A stretch of 5,006 nucleotides of DNA from CAZPFP01 sp964585895 (GTDB lineage: Bacteria > Patescibacteriota > Microgenomatia > PFEM01 > JAHIFH01). The stretch spans positions 1 to 5,006 of the forward strand of contig CAZPFP010000043.1 of the NCBI GenBank assembly GCA_964585895.1, written 5' to 3'. Position numbers and translations under genes: made by a program. This document shows, piece after piece, positions 1-5,006 of the stretch. How positions within the stretch are numbered: the first letter of the stretch is position 1; each line of letters starts with the position of its first letter. The notes under the pieces were generated by a model that did not search any database, was not told where the DNA came from, and saw only the letters and a program-made list of their open reading frames with translations.

Positions 1-879
1 AGCAATAAAGCGGATTTCCTGCTGATATTCTCCGGAAAAATCATCCAAACCAAATTCCAGTTTAGCTTTGAAAGGTCCGATTAAAAACTTTGATTCTGCT
101 TGACAAGGATAATTCTTGTCATTAATTTGACATTGGATTTCTCGGGAAGAATCAGAGAGAATATTTTGAGGGAGCAAGTCCAAAGTTTCTTCTTGTTTGA
201 ACCAGCCTTGAATAGAAATTTTGCCCAAGGGCTTGAAAAAGGCGTGACCGGTATTTTTTATTTTTGTTAAAAATCGGGGTTGGTTAAAAGAATCAATAAG
301 GCAGATTCGCGAACAGTTGACTAAACGAAATTCTTCAATCAGCGCTTTTTTAACTGGCTCGCCGGTTCGAGAAACAGTGATAAGAATATTGGTGCCAATT
401 TTAGTCTGGGTTTGGCTGGCCGAAAGGCTGCCATAGCTTTTCATTGGCGCGGTTTGAAAAAGGAGAGTGGCGTAATAATCTTTTTCCCGAGCCGTTTCCG
501 GCACCTTGATGATTAAAACTATTTCTTGAATTTCGCCGGCCGGTAAGGGAAAAGTTTGTCCCAATCTCAGGTTGGCGTTAAGAAAGGCAAAAGAAATGGG
601 TTTAAGGCGTTCGGTATCGGCAATAAGTTCAATACCACCCGTTTTGCCGCTTGGTTCAAAAGCCATGATTGAACTAGTCATCATTAAGTCAATTTCACCT
701 TGATTGCTTAATTTATAAACTTGGGTGATGGTTTTGCCGGGCATGATGGTCACCTCCAATAAGGGCGGATAGATACCCAAGCCAAGGGATTGAGCGCGGA
801 CTTTGGTTGTTAAGCCCAAAAGGCAAAGGGCAAAACTTAAAACGATAGCTAAAAACTTTAAACTTTTCATTTTTGACAT
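1..879 (-). CDS. Secreted DUF916/DUF3324-like tandem Ig-fold surface protein, C-terminus cut by window edge
   Basis: The frame is open for 293 codons and runs off the left edge, so the C-terminus is missing. Residues 1-29 form a Sec signal peptide: a basic start (MSKMKSLKF), a hydrophobic core, and likely cleavage after VRA before Q30. Residues 33-145 look like a first beta-sandwich; IYPPLLEVTIMPGKTI followed by YKLSNQGE resembles the start of DUF916, found in proteins partnered with WxL surface proteins. Residues 160-270 look like a second Ig-like domain; IGTNILITVS and IKNTGHAFFKPLGKISI match the DUF3324 style (NTG, then P.G). Four cysteines (C189, C193, C250, C259) could form disulfides. 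Family members usually end in a membrane helix, which would lie outside the window. The ATG at 879 begins one base after the upstream stop, with an in-frame ATG at 870; neither has a clear Shine-Dalgarno, so translational coupling is likely. The assignment is by motif resemblance only; a generic secreted Ig-fold protein is the alternative. Confidence 0.8.
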   Translation of the reverse strand, partial: MSKMKSLKFLAIVLSFALCLLGLTTKVRAQSLGLGIYPPLLEVTIMPGKTITQVYKLSNQGEIDLMMTSSIMAFEPSGKTGGIELIADTERLKPISFAFLNANLRLGQTFPLPAGEIQEIVLIIKVPETAREKDYYATLLFQTAPMKSYGSLSASQTQTKIGTNILITVSRTGEPVKKALIEEFRLVNCSRICLIDSFNQPRFLTKIKNTGHAFFKPLGKISIQGWFKQEETLDLLPQNILSDSSREIQCQINDKNYPCQAESKFLIGPFKAKLEFGLDDFSGEYQQEIRFIA

Positions 880-880
880 C

Positions 881-1600
881 TTAATAAGTTGGGGTGGCAA
901 TAAAGGTAATGATGTTTTCGTAAACTCCGGCCGCTTGAATGCCGGAAACATTGATTTTCAGGGTCATGGTTGACGTTTTCCCAATGCCGACGTTTGTGCC
1001 AGTCATGACCGCTTGGGGTGTTTCCGCTCCGGAGATATCAGCATATTGTTTATATTTTCCCCCGGAGAATTCATTAGGGACATCAGTCCCGCTCATACTG
1101 TAGCCAAAGCCATAAGTGGTGTTTGAAGCCCAGGTGCCGGCATCGGACTCATCGCAGGGATCACCGGCGTCGCAAGTAGTGTCGGCGATGGTGGAAGCAG
1201 CCGTAGAAGTTAGGGGATTATTTTCTTGGGCAGTAACCGCATAGCCTCCTGCCCCGCCGCAATCAACTTCCAGGTCAATGGTATCCGTGCTGGGGGTGCC
1301 AACAGTTAAACTGTTAAAGTCAACAGCGATTTTGTTTATTTTAAAGACAAAAGGGATGATGGAATGAATATACTGGAAACCGGCTCTGACTTTATAGCCG
1401 GTTGAGGAATAAAGTCCGGGAGCGATTTGGCCAGTGGTTACGCCAAGGCCGTAATTACCGGAACTGGGCACGCCGGCGCCCATGTTAAGATTAGGCCAAT
1501 CGATTTGGTAACTATCTGAGGTCATCGGATGGACGGCCACTACCGGGCTGGCAATAAACAGAACCATCAAAGCAAGGATTAGTAAAGATCTAATCTTCAT
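881..1600 (-). CDS. Secreted beta-rich protein with WxL-like C-terminal region
   Basis: From the ATG at 1600 the product is 239 residues. An in-frame ATG at 1621 would add MRLIKQL. I prefer 1600: it gives a compact signal peptide (MKIRSLLILA start, cleavage after VVA at residue 22), only 11 bp overlap with the upstream gene, and a GAGGT upstream, whereas the 1621 ATG has AAAGG directly abutting it. Residues 47-78 (SGNYGL...GQ..PGLYSS..YKVRAGFQYI) resemble a repeat-like motif I recall from large extracellular proteins of Chloroflexi and Planctomycetes. Residues 87-239 resemble a WxL domain in layout: YAVTAQENNPLTS early, and a final strand AGVYENIITFIATP like the GTYxxxLT end of WxL domains. 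The acidic, cysteine-bearing loop around C143-C149 may be a disulfide or metal site (inference). The canonical W-x-L triplets are not evident. The DUF916-like gene follows after one base, supporting a joint surface role, possibly cell-wall or glycan binding. Function is unproven. Confidence 0.8.
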   Translation of the reverse strand: MKIRSLLILALMVLFIASPVVAVHPMTSDSYQIDWPNLNMGAGVPSSGNYGLGVTTGQIAPGLYSSTGYKVRAGFQYIHSIIPFVFKINKIAVDFNSLTVGTPSTDTIDLEVDCGGAGGYAVTAQENNPLTSTAASTIADTTCDAGDPCDESDAGTWASNTTYGFGYSMSGTDVPNEFSGGKYKQYADISGAETPQAVMTGTNVGIGKTSTMTLKINVSGIQAAGVYENIITFIATPTY

Positions 1601-2330
1601 CAGTTGTTTTATCAACCTCATCCTTTAATTTTTGCCCATTTTTAAGTAATTCTAAGGCTGTTTGCCTAACTTTGCTTAACTTCTCTTTTTGGCGTAAAGT
1701 TAAGTGAGCGACGTCTGATAAGAGGTCAGAGGTTTGATGGAGAATTTCGGTTAAACCCTTTCTCAAATCCAAACTGGCCCACATTAAAATATTGGTTTCT
1801 TCTTTTTCAATTTGTTCTTCCATGATTTCTGTTTCTTCCTTAAGAATTTTTATTTTCTCTTCATCTTCAAGCACTCTGAGATATTGTTTGCCAAAAAACA
1901 TTGCCAGGGGAGTAATTAAAAGCAGAGAAAGAAGTTGAATAGCTTCTTCTAAAGGAGATTCCTTAGTGGGTTGGAGAACAAAGAAAAGGACCATAGCCAG
2001 GGCTAGGGAAAAGGTGATGGCTGGTTCAAAGAGCAAAGCCAAACCGAACATTAAGAAATAAATCAAAAAGAAAAGAGGGGAGGTTAAGCCGCCGGATGAA
2101 GCAATTAAAAGAAGAACGACCATGGTAAAGACAACCGCGTCAAGGGTGAGGTTAATCCGAGAAAGAGACTGCTTCTTTCTCCGTTGAAAAAACTGGTTGA
2201 CGAAATAGGCAATGACAAAAAGGGCAATCAGCTGGAGGGTGTAGACGGATAGTCCCGGGATGTTGGTCCAAACAAAGACAAGGACGACAGCCGCAATCAG
2301 AAAGAAGCTATGGAGCAGGAATTTGGACAT
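1590..2330 (-). CDS. Six-helix membrane protein with a degenerate histidine-kinase DHp-like tail, no ATPase domain
   Basis: The product is 246 residues. Hydrophobic stretches at about 5-24, 29-48, 62-79, 84-102, 104-120 and 129-147 predict six membrane helices, with a basic loop (QRRKKQSLSR, 49-58). A charged coiled coil follows (150-181), then a helical hairpin (182-240). That hairpin reads like a HisKA dimerisation domain: ILMWASLDLRKGLTEIL lies where kinases have an F..xSHELRTPL box, then DLLSDVAHLTLRQKEKL and a second helix. The phospho-accepting His is Leu187 (SLDLR in place of SHELR), and the protein stops at a TAG without any HATPase_c domain. It therefore looks like sensor-kinase ancestry without kinase activity. 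It could be a dimerising membrane sensor or a scaffold for the two secreted proteins encoded next, but this is inference. The start at ATG 2330 has only a weak GGAA upstream. It is the first gene of the leftward cluster and overlaps the next by 11 bp. An ordinary membrane coiled-coil protein is the alternative. Confidence 0.85.
   Translation of the reverse strand: MSKFLLHSFFLIAAVVLVFVWTNIPGLSVYTLQLIALFVIAYFVNQFFQRRKKQSLSRINLTLDAVVFTMVVLLLIASSGGLTSPLFFLIYFLMFGLALLFEPAITFSLALAMVLFFVLQPTKESPLEEAIQLLSLLLITPLAMFFGKQYLRVLEDEEKIKILKEETEIMEEQIEKEETNILMWASLDLRKGLTEILHQTSDLLSDVAHLTLRQKEKLSKVRQTALELLKNGQKLKDEVDKTTDED
1615..1619 (-). promoter_or_regulatory. Candidate Shine-Dalgarno (GAGGT) for the WxL-like gene
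   Basis: GAGGT on the minus strand lies 14 bases before the ATG at 1600, longer than the usual 5-10. It lies inside the end of the upstream membrane-protein gene. It favours the 1600 start over the 1621 start, but the long spacing makes this weak evidence, and coupling through the 11-bp overlap may matter more. Confidence 0.3.
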
Positions 2331-2337
2331 TAGTTCC

Positions 2338-2367
2338 AGTTTACACCAAAAAAGAAATCAATTACAA
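2338..2367 (-). promoter_or_regulatory. Possible leftward promoter for the surface-protein operon
   Basis: On the minus strand, TTGTAA (2367-2362) and TAAACT (2343-2338) are separated by 18 bases, each matching the sigma-70 consensus at 4 of 6 positions. The predicted start point, near 2331, is next to the ATG at 2330, so this transcript could also be nearly leaderless. The match is weak and an AT-rich 44-bp gap will offer such hexamers by chance. It is listed because the divergent gene needs a promoter in or near this gap. Confidence 0.25.
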
Positions 2368-2368
2368 T
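2340..2368 (+). promoter_or_regulatory. leuS promoter, TTTACA-17-TACAAT, probably giving a leaderless mRNA
   Basis: The -35 TTTACA (2340-2345) and -10 TACAAT (2363-2368) each match the sigma-70 consensus at 5 of 6 positions, with the optimal 17-base spacer. Transcription normally begins about 7 bases after the -10, which is position 2375, the A of the leuS ATG. No Shine-Dalgarno precedes that ATG, consistent with a leaderless message. No T-box or leader peptide can fit between this promoter and the gene. Confidence 0.6.
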
Positions 2369-2374
2369 ATCACT

Positions 2375-5006
2375 ATGGCAAAAAATTATCATCCGGAGGA
2401 AATCGAGAAAAAATGGCAGAAAAGATGGTGGAGGAAAGGGACTTATAAGGTGGATTTGGACAAAGCCAAAAAACCCTTCTTTAATTTGATGATGTTCCCT
2501 TATCCTTCGGGAGAGGGGCTTCATGTCGGCAACATGTATGCTTTTACCGGAGCCGATATTCACGGTCGTTTTCAGCGAATGATGGGTAATGACGTTTTTG
2601 AACCGATTGGTTTGGATGGTTTTGGGATCCACTCCGAAAATTACGCTCTTAAGTTAGGCAAGCATCCGGCCGAAGTGGCTCAAAAAACCGAAAAAACTTT
2701 TTACCGTCAGTTAGAGGCGACGGGAAATGCCTATGCTTGGAAAAACACCTTAGAGACTTATCATCCTGATTATTATAAATGGACCCAGTGGATTTTTATT
2801 CAGCTTTTTGAAGCCGGTTTGGTTGAGCGAAAAAAAGCTTCGGTTAATTGGTGTCCTTCATGTAAAACAACTCTTTCTGACGAGCAGGTGATTAGCGGCC
2901 AGTGTGAACGTTGCAAAAATGAGGTCGAGAAAAAAGAGTTGGAGCAGTGGTTTTTTAAAATCACGAAATACGCAGATAAACTGCTTAAGAATCTTGAGTG
3001 GATTGATTGGTCGGAAAGAACCAAAATCGCCCAGAGAAATTGGATTGGCAAGTCAGAGGGAGCAGAAATAAAATTTCAGGTTTTTGGCTCCGAACTTCAA
3101 ATTCCTACTTTTACCACCCGGCCGGACACGATTTTTGGGGCGACTTTCTTTGTTTTGGCGCCGGAGTCTAAATGGGTGGAAAAATTAACTTCGCCTGAAA
3201 ACAAAGAAAAAGTATCAAAATATATCAAAAGAGCTCGAAAGAAAACAGAAATTCAACGATTATTTACAGAAAGAGAAAAAACAGGGGTTTTTACCGGCGG
3301 TTATGTGATTAATCCGGCCACAGAAAGGAAAATTCCGGTTTGGGTAGCGGATTACGTAGTCATGGGCTATGGGACCGGGGCGGTGATGGGTGTACCGGCG
3401 CATGACGAAAGGGATTTTGAATTTGCGGTTAAGTATGATTTGCCAATAGTGCAAACAGTTGCGCCTGATTTAGCAGGTTTTAAAAAGACGATAGAGACAC
3501 TTGAGGTTTTTGATCAGATTAGTAATGAAGCAAGAAAGTCAAAGCTAAATTTTTGGGTGTTAGGTGGTTTAGCCTGTGCTTTTTACGCAAGAATTATTTA
3601 TCGTGCCCACAGTGATTTAGATCTAATTGTTCAGGACACCGAATCGCTTCATAAAATAAATCAAATATTAAACAAGCTTGGTTTTAAAAAAGTAAAAGAG
3701 AAGAAATTATCGAAAAAATTAACCAATTTAATTTTTAAGAATAAAGAGGAGATAGAAATTGAAGTTGGTTTGGATCTAAGAGAGTTTGGGTTAAAAGAGA
3801 GTGATTTTGAGGAAAAGGTAAAAGAGTTAAATGGGTTTAATGCCCTGGTTCTGAGCAAAAGGTATGTTAAGAGTTTCAAAGAAAAGCAGTTAAAAGAAAG
3901 AGGTTATAATAGAGATAGAGTTGACCTTGAATATTTGAATGGCCAGGTCTTTGAAGGAAAAGGGAAATTGGTTAATTCTGGGCAATTTGATGGTTTATCA
4001 GTGGAAAAAGGGATTAAAGAGATAACTGTTTGGTTAGAGAAGAAGGGTGTGGCGAAAAAACAAACCCAGTATCGTTTGCGTGATTGGTGTGTTTCTCGCC
4101 AGCGTTATTGGGGACCACCGATTCCGATGATTAATTGTCCCCAGTGCGGTTGGCAACCCGTGCCCGAAAAAGATTTACCGGTAAAACTGCCCTTTGTTAA
4201 AAATTATCAACCTAAAGGAATTAGCCAATCGCCTTTGGCTCAGGCTAAGGATTGGGTCAAGGTTAAATGCCCAAAATGTGATGGTCCTGCCGAACGGGAA
4301 ACAGATGTTTCCGATACTTTCCTGGACTCTGCCTGGTATTTCTTCCGTTACTCCTCGACTGATAAAAAAGACAAGGCTTTTGATAAATTGAGAGTGAAAA
4401 AGTGGCTGCCGGTAGAAATGTATATTGGCGGGCAGGAACACGCTGTTCTTCACTTGATGTATGCTCGGTTTTTGACCATGGTTTTTAAAGATTTGGGTTT
4501 GATTGATTTTGAAGAGCCGTTTAAGCGCTTTTATGCTCATGGATTGCTGATTAAAGACGGCGCCAAGATGAGTAAATCAAGAGGTAATGTAATTATTCCT
4601 GATAAATATATTAAGAAGTTTGGCGCTGACACACTAAGATGCTATTTGATGTTTTTAGGTCCTTTTGACCAAGGCGGGGACTTTCGGGATAAGGGCATTG
4701 CCGGCATGTATCGGTTTTTAGGCCGGGTTTGGAAAATTGGTCAGAAATTTGAGCAGAAGGGAACTTCTGAAGAAAAAAAAGTCATTCATAGAACTATCAA
4801 AAAAGTGACTGAAGATATCCAAAATCTGCGCTATAACATTGCTATTGCTGCGATTATGGAGTTTGTTAACTTTCTTTACAAGGAAAAATCAGTCAGTCGC
4901 CAAGCAATTGAAGTCTTGGCTCAATTATTGGCGCCTTTTGCTCCCCATATTAGCGAGGAGATTTGGTGTCAGGTTTTGGGGAATAAGTTTTCCGTTCATC
5001 AACAGC
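2375..5006 (+). CDS. leuS: Leucyl-tRNA synthetase with nucleotidyltransferase domain inserted in CP1, C-terminus cut by window edge
   Basis: LeuRS charges tRNA-Leu with leucine in the cytoplasm. The frame is open for 877 codons and leaves the window in the anticodon-binding region. Landmarks in order: HIGH-type motif HVGN at residues 50-53 (fourth position Asn, not His); LDGFGIHSEN at 80-89; a four-cysteine zinc knuckle (C160, C163, C177, C180); CP1 editing motifs TTRPDT (247-252) and GTGAVMGVPAHDERD (333-347), with Thr252 and Asp344 matching E. coli Thr252 and Asp345; a foreign domain at about 370-524; LVNSGQFDGL (532-541); LRDWCVSRQRYWG (568-580); a second zinc-ribbon pair (C588/C591, C632/C635); DTFLDSAWYF; IGGQEHA; KMSKS at 731-735; anticodon-binding helices from about 790. 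The bacterial leucine-specific domain before KMSKS is absent. The ATG at 2375 gives the normal N-terminus (MAKNYHPEEIEKKWQ). Without the insert the length fits bacterial LeuRS. The editing residues are intact, so proofreading is probably retained. Confidence 0.97.
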   Translation, partial: MAKNYHPEEIEKKWQKRWWRKGTYKVDLDKAKKPFFNLMMFPYPSGEGLHVGNMYAFTGADIHGRFQRMMGNDVFEPIGLDGFGIHSENYALKLGKHPAEVAQKTEKTFYRQLEATGNAYAWKNTLETYHPDYYKWTQWIFIQLFEAGLVERKKASVNWCPSCKTTLSDEQVISGQCERCKNEVEKKELEQWFFKITKYADKLLKNLEWIDWSERTKIAQRNWIGKSEGAEIKFQVFGSELQIPTFTTRPDTIFGATFFVLAPESKWVEKLTSPENKEKVSKYIKRARKKTEIQRLFTEREKTGVFTGGYVINPATERKIPVWVADYVVMGYGTGAVMGVPAHDERDFEFAVKYDLPIVQTVAPDLAGFKKTIETLEVFDQISNEARKSKLNFWVLGGLACAFYARIIYRAHSDLDLIVQDTESLHKINQILNKLGFKKVKEKKLSKKLTNLIFKNKEEIEIEVGLDLREFGLKESDFEEKVKELNGFNALVLSKRYVKSFKEKQLKERGYNRDRVDLEYLNGQVFEGKGKLVNSGQFDGLSVEKGIKEITVWLEKKGVAKKQTQYRLRDWCVSRQRYWGPPIPMINCPQCGWQPVPEKDLPVKLPFVKNYQPKGISQSPLAQAKDWVKVKCPKCDGPAERETDVSDTFLDSAWYFFRYSSTDKKDKAFDKLRVKKWLPVEMYIGGQEHAVLHLMYARFLTMVFKDLGLIDFEEPFKRFYAHGLLIKDGAKMSKSRGNVIIPDKYIKKFGADTLRCYLMFLGPFDQGGDFRDKGIAGMYRFLGRVWKIGQKFEQKGTSEEKKVIHRTIKKVTEDIQNLRYNIAIAAIMEFVNFLYKEKSVSRQAIEVLAQLLAPFAPHISEEIWCQVLGNKFSVHQQ
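3482..3946 (+). other. Inserted MNT/AbiEii/LinA-like nucleotidyltransferase domain within leuS
   Basis: LeuRS residues of about 370-524 have no counterpart in E. coli LeuRS, where a short linker joins the strand after the HDxRD motif to the LxNSGxFxGL motif. The insert reads as a compact polymerase-beta-type nucleotidyltransferase: an N-terminal helix (LEVFDQISNEARKSKL), FWVLGGLA with the Gly-Gly loop at 397-398, then AHSDLDLIV with the metal-binding pair Asp414 and Asp416, and a third acidic strand IEIEV (Glu461 or Glu463). The C-terminal part, LVLSKRYVKSFK...NRDRVDLEYL, resembles the helix of AbiEii/LinA-type enzymes with an R.KD..DIE pattern. Known relatives transfer nucleotides to antibiotics, proteins or tRNA ends; the substrate here is unknown. 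The edges are approximate to about 10 residues. The reading frame is continuous and G+C falls to about 32%. The catalytic residues look intact, so an active domain is plausible but unproven. Confidence 0.85.

Noticed and set aside
1598..1621. ATG at 1621 as the start of the WxL-like gene.
   Set aside because: It has AG-rich sequence directly abutting the ATG with no spacer, and it would lengthen the overlap to 32 bp. The ATG at 1600 gives a more typical signal peptide. The choice is not certain.
2260..2448. Plus-strand reading frame spanning the divergent gap.
   Set aside because: It overlaps the start of the membrane protein and of leuS in another frame, is low-complexity and has no supporting signal.
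2330..2632. Minus-strand reading frame antisense to the start of leuS.
   Set aside because: It is the complement of strongly conserved synthetase codons (the HVGN region) and its translation has no recognisable features.
3475..3691. Repeat GGTTTTAAAAA at about 3476 and 3680 as a target-site duplication around the insert.
   Set aside because: The second copy lies well inside the insert, not at its right edge. Both copies are low-complexity and encode Gly-Phe-Lys-Lys, so chance is a sufficient explanation.
3661..3879. Minus-strand 72-codon frame opposite the nucleotidyltransferase insert, as a possible antitoxin.
   Set aside because: It has a Ser/Phe/Leu-rich composition expected from the complement of Lys/Glu-rich codons, with no ribosome binding site and no motif.
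3482..3946. The leuS insertion as an intein.
   Set aside because: No Cys/Ser splice residue at the start, no terminal His-Asn followed by Cys/Ser/Thr at the end, and no LAGLIDADG or HINT motifs. The segment reads as a nucleotidyltransferase instead.
3482..3946. The insertion as a separate gene splitting leuS, or a frameshifted pseudogene.
   Set aside because: The frame stays open from 2375 to 5006 with no stop, and no ATG with a ribosome binding site opens the insert. It is a fused domain.
4175..4540. Minus-strand 121-codon frame inside leuS, and the plus-strand frame at 4194-4391.
   Set aside because: Both lie opposite or out of frame with conserved LeuRS motifs (second zinc ribbon, DTFLDSAWYF, IGGQEHA) and look like shadows.

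Overview
The window looks like a fragment of a Patescibacteria (Candidate Phyla Radiation) genome, possibly from the Microgenomates side. This rests on the style of the proteins: a leucyl-tRNA synthetase with an HVGN signature and a GIHSEN motif, small secreted proteins of poorly described families, and very tight gene packing. It is an inference from memory of such genomes, not a computed placement. Base composition is moderate, roughly 45% G+C in the stretches counted by hand. The genes use standard stops (TAA, TAG).

Left half, minus strand (2330 down to 1): three genes read leftward and are packed like one operon. The first (2330-1590) is a six-helix membrane protein whose cytoplasmic tail resembles the dimerisation helices of a histidine kinase, but the phospho-accepting histidine is missing and there is no ATPase domain. 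The second (1600-881) overlaps the first by 11 bp and encodes a secreted beta-rich protein with a WxL-like C-terminal part. The third (879 to beyond the left edge) starts one base after the second stops. It encodes a secreted protein with tandem Ig-like domains resembling DUF916/DUF3324. A WxL-like protein beside a DUF916-like protein recalls the cell-surface clusters of Firmicutes, so this looks like a surface-protein operon headed by a membrane protein of sensor ancestry.

Middle (2331-2374): a 44-bp divergent intergenic region. It holds a good promoter for the rightward gene, TTTACA-17-TACAAT, whose expected start point falls on the A of the ATG, so that mRNA is probably leaderless. A weaker leftward promoter can be drawn in almost the same bases.

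Right half, plus strand (2375 to the right edge): leuS, leucyl-tRNA synthetase, open for 877 codons and cut by the window edge. All class I landmarks are present. The notable feature is an in-frame insertion of about 155 residues in the CP1 editing domain (about 3482-3946). It reads as a complete MNT/AbiEii/LinA-like nucleotidyltransferase domain and is much more AT-rich (about 32% G+C) than the synthetase around it (45-52%). A nucleotidyltransferase embedded in the proofreading domain of an aminoacyl-tRNA synthetase is the strongest candidate here for an undescribed system.

No tRNA, rRNA, CRISPR array, insertion sequence or clear terminator was seen. There is no gene-free stretch above 300 bases.
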